Positions 7,841 through 17,191 of a stretch of 20,116 nucleotides of DNA are shown one piece after another. Position numbers and translations under genes: made by a program. Each line of letters starts with the position of its first letter. Positions within the stretch are counted from its first letter, which is position 1. The stretch spans positions 1 to 20,116 of the forward strand of contig LRSR01009251.1 of the NCBI GenBank assembly GCA_001579985.1, in the 5' to 3' direction. Under the pieces are notes generated by a model. The model did not search any database, was not told where the DNA came from, and saw nothing but the letters and a program-made list of their open reading frames with translations. Source of the DNA: Hypsibius dujardini. Taxonomy: Eukaryota; Tardigrada; Eutardigrada; Parachela; Hypsibiidae.

Positions 7841-10800
7841 CTAACTGTCCGTTGCACTAGCAGAGGCAGGAAAATATCCACTCTGACGCTGGTCTGTAGA
7901 CGGGAAGGTGCCAGGGACGCCGGCGGTTTGAGCGGCGGTGTCGAATATGAGCTTACCGGTTGGGTCCTTTATCCGGATCCTGCCGGTGGCGTACCGCGTC
8001 TCAGTTCGGCCGTCCGGGTAGACGAACTTTTGCGCACCGTCAGGGAATGTCCGTTTCTGAATTAACCAACCACAATCGCAGACGTTAAAGTTTCAGACAA
8101 GTGCGAGTGAAAACCAAGCCAGTTATAACCAATTACAGATAGATGGGCTGAGAAAACTGTATACAGGCAGGCAAACACACATAGCCAGACAGATATGCGC
8201 ACGTATCGGTAAAGAGGCAGATACACACAGGAAAGACACATGCCACCAGACAGACAAGCAGGCACATATACGGGCAAAAATGCAGAGAGATACGCAGGAT
8301 AAACAAGGCAGATCGATCGACAAATAGAAACATATACAGACACAAGGAGGCAGACAGGTATACAAGCATACAGAAAACAAGGCATGTAGCGAGGAAAGGC
8401 TGCAGGGAGACAGACAGATATACGGGCAGGCAAACATAAGACACGAGCAAGAGGACAGGCACATGAGCAAAACGTTAGATAGTCAGACAGACAGAAACAG
8501 ACAAACAGACAGACTAGCAGAGACCAGAGACCAGAGACCAGAGACCAGACAGACAGACAGACAGACAGACAGACAGGCAGACAGACAGGCAGACAGACAG
8601 ACAGACAGACATACAGACAGACCGACATACAGACAGACATACAGACAGATAGACAGATAGACAGGCACACAGACAGACTATTTCCTCAAACCAACCTTCC
8701 AGTTTTCTGTGTGAATTTCCTCTTCACCGTTGGCGAAGCTGAGAGTCCTGGTCTTGGTCGCCACATCCCACTGCTCTGTACTTCCGTCCGGGTACTTGCA
8801 ACGTTCATCCCCATTCGGGTGGACAGTTCGAATCATCAAATTCGGATAGTGAAACTCCTTCGTACCATCCGCCAAATGCTTCTCTGTTTGCCCACTAAAG
8901 CCGGAAATCGCATCGAATCAACCAGCCGGAACGGATTTTCAAGCGAAGATTCACTGAGCACTGACTTGGCAAACTCGAAAATCTGTGTCCCTCCAGGATA
9001 GACCGTGTGGACCGTTTGGTTACAGGCGTAGAAATAAACCTGAAAAGGAAGAGAGAAAAACAACAAGCAGCCAGTCAATCTTCAACTGACTTATACACTT
9101 GCATCTTATTCAAGAGCGTGATTGAGTCGCGTACCTCCTTATTCGGCAGAACTTGCCGGACGTCGCCGTTGAAGTATGTCGTAGTGGAACACTTCCCGTC
9201 TCGGCTGATTTCCTTCGTCGTTCCATTTTTATACTTCCGTACTTTGCGGCCGTTTTTAAAAGTCTGCTCGATCTGCGGAAAACGAAATAAAATTTTACGG
9301 CAAAAATCCAAATGGAGAAGCACATAAAGCAACAGCCGGTCAGACAGACAGACAGATGAGCTAACAGACAGACAAACAGACAAGCTGACAGACAGTCAGA
9401 TGAGCTAACAGACAGACAAACAGACAAGCTGGCAGACAATCAGATGAGCTAACAGACAAACAGAAAGCTGTCAGACAGAAATGCAGATGAGCTGATAGAC
9501 AGACAGACAGACAGACAAGCTGTCAGACAGACAAGCAGATGAGCTAATAGACAGACAAACTGATAGACAGATAAACAAAACAGACGGACAGACACACAGA
9601 CACACAAGACTGCAGTCGGAGACAGTCAGGCAGGCAGCAGGCAGCTATGACGATAGGCAGACAAGTCAACAGACAGACAAGCTAAGAAATAGGCAGTCTA
9701 CGTACAGTGCCACCAGCTTCGATTTTTTCATTAGCAAAAGATTCCTCGTTAAAGGACAGCTGCTGCACAGCTTCTGGGTCGAAATGGACACTTTTCGGTG
9801 GCGACATCTTTTCTGGCGGATTCAGAGCCGTTCTCATGGAGTTATTATTCGGCGATGGACACGCATTGTTTGATAACGAAAAAGGGTCGGCAGTGTTGGT
9901 CGGTGACGAGCTTTTGCTGTCTTGGTTTGGTACCGGCGGGTTTTGCCTGGGACTGGAATCCGTTGCCCAGCTGGGTGACTGGACGAGCCGTTCCTCGGTT
10001 GGAAAAGCTGCCCCGGAATTTCGCTTGCTGAGCTAGAAATAGTTACTTTGACCAAACGGAAGTGATTGCCGAACCGAAGATAAACATACAGAAAGACAGT
10101 GGTAAGCAGATAGACAGGTAGGCAGAAAACATAGGGGCGGGCAGGTAAACTGATGGCGGGACAGACAGACAGCCAAACAGTCAGACAGACAGACAGACAG
10201 ACAGCTAAACAGTCAGACAGCCAAACAGTCAGACAGACAGACAGCCAGACAGACAGACAGCCAAACATTCAGACAGTCAGACAGACTGTTTGGCGGGAAG
10301 ACAAGCGGACAGACAGAGAGGAGACATTTAGGTACAGACAGATAGGCAAATATCTAGCCAGCCAGCCAGGCAGAGAAACAGAATTGAAAACCAACCCGAA
10401 CAACTTCTCGGATGAGTTCTTGTTTATCTTCCGCCAACGCGTCGGCTTTATCCTTCAACCGGTCATTCTCGGCCTCCAGCGACTTTATCCTCTCTCTCAG
10501 CCGCACCACCATGCCTTGATGACGTCCCTCCGCCTTTTTCAGTTCCTCGCGTAGCGTCTCGACCTGGGCACAAATCTGAATCAGTCAGCTAGTCCAACAC
10601 GAAACGCGGTATATCGAGCACGCGTGTACAGTAGTCGTACCTCAGTCGAGAGATCCTTGTTCATGTCAAGTAAACGCCGGCTGTCATCCTGCTTCTGAAG
10701 ACTGACATGTTTGTAGAGAATCTTCTTTTCCATCTCGATTTTCTTCATTTCCGCGCGATGAATCTCATCGATTTGCTGAAGGCGGGTGTCACTTTCCTGG

Positions 10801-11034
10801 TTGAAGCGGTCACGATCTTTGGTGAGCTGTTTCATGGCCTACAAAATGAAGTCGTGCCATCACACAGACCGGCAGACAAATTACAGACGGCTACAACAAA
10901 GTAGGCAAACAGGTAGGCAAACAGACAGACAGACAGGCAGACAGGCAGACAGACAGGCAGACAGGCAGGCAAACAGACAGGCAAACAGACAGGCAAACAG
11001 ACAGACAGACAGGCAGGCAGGCAGACAGACAGGC

Positions 11035-11066
<32 letters not shown>

Positions 11067-12406
11067 GAATGGATAGACCGATACACATGCAGGTAGACAG
11101 ATAGATAGGCAGGTAGGCAGCCATACAGACATGAAGGTGGACAAACGACAGATAGTACGTACGAATATGAGATCAACGAAAAAAAAGAGAAGAAAACACT
11201 CGGCACCCAAAATCAGAGATCACTTACGGCATCGCATTCCAAACGGCCCTTAGTCAGCTTCCCATTCTCCACCTTAAACTTGGCAATCTCCATCTTAAGT
11301 TGGGTCAATTTATCCTGCAGCTCCCTAATAATGACTCCATCGCCCACGTGGATCAGTCGCGCGGTATTCATTCGCGCATCGCGGAGCGTCGTCGAGGAGA
11401 GTGCCGCCACACTCCGCTCCGTGTCTGGCCGCTCAACCACCGGCTTGTCCTGCACTGCTCGCTCGGGAACAACTTTTTCCGCTGGCGAAGAGCTTGGGTC
11501 AACGCGTCCAAGATCGCATTTCGTCTGGTCTGCAAAGGGGAAGAGCTTTCGCACGAGATTGGAAGGCGACAGAGATTCTCGGACGTCTTCCCTGAACAAA
11601 TCAGCCGGTGCTTTTTGCATAGTCATTTTCCTTGAAGGCGTGGACGTGATGACCGGGAGGGATTTGTGGAACAGGCTGACGCTGGCCATGCTTCGGGTAT
11701 CGTCGTTGTCGTCGCAGTTTTCGGTCTCCGGATCACACGCGAGACTCTTCCCCTCCAAATCAGCGTGCTCAATGTTACCGTCATCATCATCATTTTCGAC
11801 GTTAAATCCGCCTTTGTTGTCGATATCATCCTCGCCGTCGAGGTTCTGAGCTGAAACCACAGAAATACACGAGTGAAACATGAATCACTATGATCTCTTT
11901 TAGTTGATTGGTTGATTAGTAAGACCATGCGAACAATAATTGATTGATTGATTGATTGACACTGTCCAGCATTTGGTTTCGTTTTCACTGTCGTTACTGG
12001 CAGTAACTTTCCGCCTCACTGTCGATAAAAACTTACATTCATTCTCCTTGTTATCGATCGGCTGTTCAAAACAGCTCGGCGGTATCAGGGTGAATTGTTT
12101 CGAGGTCCACAGACGGTTGGCGTATGAAAGTGTCGAGACAAATGACTCGTGGGTCGCCGCCGCTTTCTCCAACGCTTCAAACCGGATCAGATCCTTCCCG
12201 GACTGAAAAAGCAAGAGAAATGTCTCTAATCATCCGCTTTTCAGACGAACGCTGCGGCGTACCGAACTGACGGAGATTTCAACGTCTTGAGATTGGTCAG
12301 TGGCGTCTTCCGCTGTGTCGTTCAATGCGCTGGAAAACGGTGTCAAATCCAGCTCCGAACATGGATGCAGCGTGCGAGTGTGGCCGGTATTGGGATGAAA
12401 ATTCAT
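7841..12406 (-). CDS. CENPJ: Centriole assembly protein SAS-4/CPAP (CENPJ) homologue
   Basis: Ten coding exons: 12406-12263, 12202-12037, 11850-11228, 10838-10641, 10563-10396, 10032-9706, 9272-9135, 9039-8966, 8894-8696 and 8056-7841. They total 2253 bases and give 750 residues, with the phase matching at every junction. CPAP/SAS-4 controls centriolar microtubule growth and binds STIL/Ana2 through its C-terminal G-box (TCP10_C) domain. Here that domain spans about residues 543-720 as a run of beta-strand repeats: [83 protein letters not shown] and SGRIRIKD-like ATGRIRIKD. These follow human CPAP closely. Residues about 290-433 are Leu/Lys/Glu-rich ([27 protein letters not shown]), a coiled coil as in the family. 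An acidic stretch (about 109-150) precedes it. The protein is much shorter than human CPAP (about 1340), and I could not recognise the N-terminal tubulin-binding PN2-3 region. A GKDLIRF segment at 50-56 is a faint candidate for the conserved GEGxARF motif. Confidence 0.93.
8160..8680 (-). repeat. Large CTGT array in the last CPAP intron
   Basis: This array fills most of the 639-base intron 8057-8695 (plus strand reads CAGACAGA). The densest part, 8483-8680, lies next to the donor, which is the weak GTTGGT. It includes four copies of a GAGACCA heptamer at about 8520-8548 and a (GACA)n core at about 8548-8615. The distal part (8160-8480) is more decayed. Confidence 0.9.
9340..9680 (-). repeat. 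44-base higher-order minisatellite built on GACA
   Basis: Within the CPAP intron 9273-9705, a unit beginning GATGAGCTAACAGACAGAC and ending CAAGCTGACAGACAGTCA starts at 9355, 9399, 9443, 9486 and 9538 (spacings 44, 44, 43, 52). The units share AGCT blocks flanking GACA runs. Plain GACA repeats flank it on both sides. The sense strand carries CTGT. Confidence 0.85.
10086..10350 (-). repeat. CTGT array with CAAACAGT phrase in CPAP intron
   Basis: Inside intron 10033-10395 the plus strand reads CAGACAGA with a recurrent GCCAAACAGTCAGACAGACA phrase (about 10170-10290). The sense strand carries CTGT. The donor of this intron is the weak GTTGGT. Confidence 0.85.
10861..11130 (-). repeat. CTGT/CTGC array in CPAP intron
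   Basis: Inside intron 10839-11227 there is a nearly continuous mix of CAGACAGG, CAAACAGG and CAGACAGA on the plus strand, with a pure GACA run at about 11030-11066. The sense strand carries CTGT/CTGC, and the donor is a strong GTAAGT. Confidence 0.9.
11939..11958 (+). repeat. (ATTG)5 microsatellite in CPAP intron 2
   Basis: Five tandem copies of ATTG lie in the short intron 11851-12036, with looser GATTGGTTGATTAG repeats just before (11903-11918). This is the second repeat family of the window. Confidence 0.85.
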
Positions 12407-12552
12407 TTGAAAGTTTAAACTTCGAAATCAATAAAAAGCGCGATGAAAATAGACGAAAAAATGTGGTTACTTTTTAGGCGCTTTTGTTTGTTTACGTTTG
12501 CGATGCGCGATGTGCAGTGCACAAAGTCCTTCATATGTGCAGTGCGCAAGAT

Positions 12553-12571
12553 GCATACTGGGATTACTTCG
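12553..12571 (+). promoter_or_regulatory. ZNF143/STAF-like site upstream of CPAP
   Basis: GCATACTGGGATTACTTCG lies about 150 bases upstream of the CPAP start. It resembles the reverse complement of the vertebrate ZNF143 motif (GCATTCTGGGAATTGTAGT, recalled). In vertebrates this site is typical of housekeeping promoters. Functional use here is inferred only from position and similarity. Confidence 0.35.
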
Positions 12572-14307
12572 AGTCAATCAATGAATCCAGCACAGGCCTT
12601 GTTTTTGAAGTCCATAAAATAGTTTCACCTTATCCGGGCTGCAGTGTTAGAAATTGTCTTCCTATAGGAAGTTGTAAAAAATAATCTATTTAGAGCCTTG
12701 CTAATTTTCTCTATACAGATATACTTTCAGATACAATGACTTGGCGGAAGGGATTCTAGTAACAGATTTCATTTGTTAAAATCCATTAAGCAAAAATAAC
12801 TGCTTTACCTCAACGTAAATATTTTAGGAAAAATCGAATTTTTTTTCCTTGATAACTAATTTTATTCAGTGCAATTTAAAACTCAAAAACGAGGGTGGAA
12901 AAGGGCGTGGGGAAATCTTAATTGTGCCGGTCAATCAAAGTCGAGGAAAATTCGCGGCACAGGGAATGAGCGTTATTACCTGTGTAGGTTGCCGCACTGA
13001 CATTTAGGCGCTTTCCCTGCAGCAGAAAATAAAAATTGGGCCGTGTGCAATTTGCCGTGGATTTTCCGTGCCTGATGTTTCTTCGCATTTCAGTCGTCAA
13101 CAAAAATTCCTCCTGCAGCTTTTCGCTCTTCAAAAAAGGTAAGCATTTCGCACGTACATCCTTAAATTGCGCATTATTTTTTACAAAAATCTTCATTTTC
13201 TGCCAAATTTGTTTACGCTTTAACAAAATTGGAGCGGTTGGCGGTTGCAGAGCAATTCGATTAATTTCCCATTTCACTTCGCCCCAACGGCCGCCATCTT
13301 TGAAAATTGAATTTCCCACTTCAGCTTGTCCAATCTCATCGACTCTCCCATTTTCCGGTAGCGTGAATGTAAATTTTTTTTACATAAAATTTCCAGAGCA
13401 AATAACAAATTTTCCGAGACCTGGGAATTTTTTAAACACCCCTCGACGGCGGTTGATGGTGCCAATTTTGCTCCCCGTGCAGTTATATTGGAGTCTGTCT
13501 CAAAATAAGTACTTCAGTTACGTGGTTGTCTCTGGGTTTGTAGGGGTTTCGATCACGTGGTTGTAGCTTTTAATGTGGCATGATTTATTCCGATCGAAAT
13601 AACCGTCCCAAAATGAATTCCGGCCTCGCAGTGCGTTGGGTGTTAGCGGAATATTTTCTTTGTGGGACGAACTGCAGCAGACAGCCATTTTATTTTCCAT
13701 TTTCGGAATTTTTAATGCCAATTTTCTCGGCCGCGCTCAAAGTTTAAATATTGCTCTTACTTCGCTTGGGGAAAACAAATTCGGAACTTCGAAATTTATT
13801 CCACATTTTTATCGTATTGCATGTTCAGGTTTTAGTTGAAATTTTTTCATGTCTTGCCACAGTGATAACTCGCAACATTCGAATAGATTCTATCATTGAT
13901 TGGCTGATTGCCCTTTCTTGATTGGTGATTACGATTTCACTAAGCGCTGTTTTTAAAGGATCTGTGATGCTGTTTACGTTTCAAAAAATTATTTAAGTAT
14001 TCCAAAAAATTCAGTCATTATGAAATCGTTTCTTTGAAAATCAGATTTATATGCGCTCTTGATTCGGTGTCACTGTTATGCTTGATCTGATAGTTGATTG
14101 GTTGATTGGCCGATTTTTATTATTAGTCTTGTTCGGTTGATTGAATGATCGCTGTTTTTTACTATCCCAAGTTTATCGAAATTCTAAATCGCCCGTTCTT
14201 CAGAAAATAATCTTTTAGAATTCTCAAATTCTTAGTCAATATTATAAAGAGGAATTACTAAGTTTTTTGATACTAATCAAATTTATATTCGGCTTTGTTT
14301 AGTGGTC

Positions 14308-14439
14308 GGTTGATTGAACGATTGGATCTGTTTTATGGTAGGTTGATTGAACGATTGGATCTGTTTAGGCTTCGGTTGATTGAACGATTGGCTTTGTTTA
14401 GGTTTCGGTTGATTGAACGATTGGTGTGTTTTTGTGCGC
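14308..14439 (+). repeat. 33-base tandem repeat, four copies
   Basis: The unit GGTTGATTGAACGATTGG plus a more variable 15-base tail (ATCTGTTTAGGCTTC-like) starts at 14308, 14341, 14374 and 14407, an exact 33-base period. It lies just upstream of the probable splice acceptor at 14462 and so may be in a 5' UTR intron of the AT-hook gene. Since 33 is divisible by 3, it yields repetitive open frames on both strands; I regard these as by-products. Confidence 0.9.
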
Positions 14440-14566
14440 AGTTTTTCTTCCTTTTTTTGCAGCTCTCCATATTTTCCCGACCTCCTCGCCAGTTATTTGG
14501 ATGCTCAGTGCTGTCAGTCACCTCTTCCAAAGTATCCTGCCATCCACGCCTACGAGCAGCGATAAA

Positions 14567-16702
14567 ATGGCCAGCACTTCAGAGTCCAACCGCGAACCGA
14601 CCGGCGCGTCTGAGCAGGGATCGCCAGCCAAATCTGAGCAGCGCTCACCCAGCAAGGCCTCCGAGAAGGCCGCCAGCGGTATGTTCTAAAAGAAGAAATT
14701 TCAATAAATTAATAAACATATTTTAATTTCAACTTATTTTAGTTTATTTAATTTAGTTTATTCAAAGCCTAATTTTTCTTGTTCATTTTCAGTTTTTTGG
14801 TAATCCAAAAAGAGACATTTATTTTTAAACCACGCAGTCGTTGTTGATATTTTAGTAATGAATTTAAATTTGGTAGAAATCAAAATTTAATGATTTTTCA
14901 GTTATAATTATTAATAATCCAATTGACTGAATTTGTTTTTACTTAGTTCAACGATCAGTGCGATTTTTCTCTATGCACAAATATCTTTCCCGTGGGAATT
15001 AGTTTCGATTTTTCACTTGATAGAAACTTAATTTAAGGTTTCCATCAAAGTAAACAGTGCATTTATCGCTTTTTCTGTGACTGACGTTGCCTTCTTCTTT
15101 ACAGGCTCTGCTGTGAAACGAGGACGCGGCCGTCCTCCTAAGGCTGGAGGCTCTGCGACGAAGAAGTCCGCCGCCGGTAAGCTTGATCGATTGATTGATC
15201 CCTTGGTTAATTGATTCATTGATTGATTCATCCGTTGGTTAATTGATTCGTTGATTGATTTATTGGTTGATTCGTTGATTGATTGATCCGTTGGTTAATT
15301 GATTCGTTGATCAATTGTTCGGTTGATTCGTTGATTGATTGATCCGTTGGTTAATTGATTCGTTGATTGATTGATTCTACTTTCGCTTGTTTGCAGTGAA
15401 GGAAGGCGGTGTGGGAAAGAAAGGACGAGGCCGTCCCCCGGGTTCGGGGAAGAAAGCCGCTGCCCCAAAGATTGCCAAGCCCCCTGGCAGTGGGCGTGGT
15501 CGAGGACGTCCAGCCGGTTCCACGAAGAAAGCCGCAGTCGTCGCCAAACAGGACGAGACCGAACCGGAGACTAGCGATGGTAAAGAGAAGTGACGACTTC
15601 TTTTTTCATATTCAAGAAAGGTTGGATGGTCGATATATATTTGTTTTGGTTGTTGCAGCGGAACAGTCTGAGGTTTCTGCTTCCCCCAAGAAGGTCCCTG
15701 GTAAGTTAGGAAAAGAACTACGAGAAAAGATACACATTTTAAGTTAAATTTGACATCTTTTGATCATTTATGGATAATGGTTCCGTACAGTTTGTTTATT
15801 TCTAGGATCTGTTTTAAAATTGCTTTGTTTTATATACGTTCTTTTTGATTGTAGGAAAGCGTGGACGGCCCGCAAAGTCGGCTTCCTCTGGTAAGATTTA
15901 GAGCACTGAAGCATGCTTTGGGTGATTCCGAGTTCGCAAGTGCCCTGGGTTTTCATTGATGTGCTCTTCGCCGTTGTCTGTAGCATCCAAGGCACCCGCT
16001 GCGAAGAAGGTGCCGTCCGGGAAGCCTCGAGGACGCCCCCCGAAAGCTGCTGGTTCCTCCCGTAAGCTTTCATACAAGCTGTTTATTTATCTTAAGTTTG
16101 ACTGATTGGTTTGTCGGCCTGAACGCTCAGTTTGCCTGAAGCTGGCTTGACTAATTTGTTTGCCTGAAGCTGGTTTGACTAATTTGTTTGCCTGCCCGAC
16201 TTATCTCCGCTGTCTGTCTGCAATGTCTGCACGCGCACCTTGCCTGAATAATTGTCTGATGCACGTCTGACTGATTTGTTTGTCCGACTGCCAAGTCTGA
16301 ACGGGCATCCTAATTTGTCTGACTGATTTGCTTTTGTCTGTCTGCTAAGTCTAAGCGCTCACCTGTCTGAAACTCTTGTCTGACTGATTTGCTTTTGTCT
16401 GTCTGTCAAGTCTGAGCGCTCACCTTGCCCTACGGATTTGTTTTATCCGCAAGCTGACTTTGTCTGACCACTCACCGTATTTTGACGCGAATTTTCTGTC
16501 AGATCTTTCCTCTGTGCAATGTCTGTTTGAATCAGGTCTCTTTACCTTGACCTTCTTGACTGATGCCTGCTTCTCTCCCCCTTCAACAGCGAAGAAGCCT
16601 GCCGCCAAAGCCCCGACCGCTGGAGGAGCGAAGCGCGGACGAGGCCGCCCGCCGAAGAACGCCGTCGCTCAGTCAGACAACGCCGCGTCGGGAAGCGAGT
16701 GA
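14567..16702 (+). CDS. Six-AT-hook chromatin protein (HMGA-like)
   Basis: Seven coding exons: 14567-14678, 15105-15176, 15397-15579, 15659-15700, 15855-15890, 15984-16061 and 16590-16702 (TGA), giving 211 residues. AT-hook cores (RGRP) lie at residues 45-48, 72-75, 97-100, 139-142, 164-167 and 192-195, each in a Lys/Gly/Pro-rich setting (KRGRGRPPK, KKGRGRPPG, GRGRGRPAG, KRGRPAK, KPRGRPPK, KRGRGRPPK). AT-hooks insert into the minor groove of A/T-rich DNA, and HMGA proteins use them to reshape chromatin. Vertebrate HMGA has three, so six is many. The N-terminus is Ser/Glu-rich like HMGA; the C-terminus is only mildly acidic (SGSE end). All six introns are phase 1. I chose the ATG at 14567 (A at -3, G at +4). 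An in-frame ATG at 14501 in the same exon would add 22 residues. No other domain is seen. Confidence 0.88.
14679..15104 (+). other. Intron 1 of the AT-hook gene, A/T-rich, no array
   Basis: This 426-base intron is strongly A/T-rich (ATTTAATTTAGTTTATT stretches) with GTATGT and ACAG ends. I see no CTGT or GATT array, RNA gene or open frame of note. Confidence 0.8.
15187..15376 (+). repeat. 56-base minisatellite of GATT units in AT-hook gene intron 2
   Basis: This fills most of intron 2 (15177-15396). The phrase CCGTTGGTTAATTGATTCGT occurs at 15232, 15288 and 15344, exactly 56 bases apart. A diverged copy, CCCTTGGTTAATTGATTCAT, starts 32 bases before the first. Between them are GATTGATTGATT runs. 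It is a GATT-type counterpart of the CTGT minisatellites. Confidence 0.92.
16125..16425 (+). repeat. CTGA/CTGT-type minisatellites in AT-hook gene intron 6
   Basis: Intron 6 (16062-16589) holds two patterns. A 28-base unit, TTTGCCTGAAGCTGGTTTGA, starts at 16131 and 16159 with a partial copy at 16187. A longer unit beginning GACTGATTTG starts at 16269, 16321 and 16382 (spacings 52 and 61) and contains GTCTGTCTG and AAGTCTGAGCGCTCACC-like blocks. Both look derived from the CTGT/CTGA family on the sense strand. Confidence 0.8.
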
Positions 16703-17185
16703 TTATGAGGGAAGTCTGTTTGCGGCCTCTTCCACGTCTGCGCAGCCAAAAGTTCCTCGCGCTCGCTCTCTCCTGCAAGTGCTACTATAGCTGTAGTATT
16801 GTTGTATCCCTCTATGCCCCATAATTTGTTGCTTTTCTCTCGCCATTACGGGGTGGTTGGAAGGCCGGAATTTTCTAAGGATTCTCCGTGTTGTCTCTCC
16901 TCCGTCTATTTCCGTTGCGTGGTGCAGTGCTGAGTTAAATAGAGCCTTTCTATTTGTGTACCTGCAGCTCCTTCTCTGATGGCTTTTTCCTCCAGAGCAA
17001 CTGCCCGCTCCCTTTTTTTTAGTTAGTGGATACTCTCTGGATGGGTGGAGCTGTACTTTATTTTGGACGTTTTTGAGATTTGACTGCCTGTACTGTGGCT
17101 ATGAATGTTCACTAAGTAGACTGGCGAGAGCCTTTTTGTTCACGGACTACACGAATTGTTACCTGCACGTCTCAATTTCTGTTAA

Positions 17186-17191
17186 ATTAAA
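17186..17191 (+). terminator. Candidate poly(A) signal ATTAAA of the AT-hook gene
   Basis: ATTAAA is the second commonest animal poly(A) hexamer. It lies 484 bases after the stop codon, and I found no AATAAA between. It is a candidate only. Confidence 0.4.

Larger units (their letters stand above)
12407..14566. other. Intergenic/upstream region between CPAP and the AT-hook gene
   Basis: About 2.2 kb without a gene I can support. The left end presumably holds the CPAP promoter, including a ZNF143-like site and two near copies of TGTGCAGTGCACA (12511 and 12536). The middle (12700-14290) is A/T-rich. It has a YY1-like GCCGCCATCTT (13289-13299), a CACGTG E-box at 13554-13559 and scattered GATTGATTG fragments. 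The right end carries the 33-base tandem repeat and a strong polypyrimidine acceptor (TTTTTTTGCAG, AG at 14461-14462), so the AT-hook gene probably has a 5' UTR intron ending there. Open frames here, the longest of 176 codons at 13036-13566, show no domain or codon signal. Confidence 0.5.

Noticed and set aside
7523-8065. 180-codon plus-strand frame
   Set aside because: It reads PAICS exon 6 in the wrong frame and then the antisense of the last CPAP exon.
9355-9580. Regularly spaced repeats resembling a CRISPR array
   Set aside because: Spacers are not unique: the whole 44-base unit is repetitive GACA sequence inside an intron of an animal gene, and no cas genes are present.
11280-11849. 189-codon plus-strand frame
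   Set aside because: It is the antisense shadow of CPAP exon 3, which has matching splice sites and phase on the minus strand.
12484-12684. 66-codon plus-strand frame just upstream of CPAP
   Set aside because: It overlaps the presumed CPAP promoter with its repeated TGTGCAGTGCACA and ZNF143-like site. There is no family resemblance.
13036-13566. 176-codon plus-strand frame between CPAP and the AT-hook gene
   Set aside because: Phe/Ser/Ile-rich composition in A/T-rich DNA, no recognisable domain, no splice support. A competing frame on the minus strand (12918-13319) is equally unconvincing.
14295-14726. Frame encoding an 11-residue repeat (RLIERLDLF-like)
   Set aside because: The 33-base tandem repeat forces an 11-codon period in every frame. 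The downstream part overlaps the AT-hook exon in another frame. There is no independent evidence for translation.
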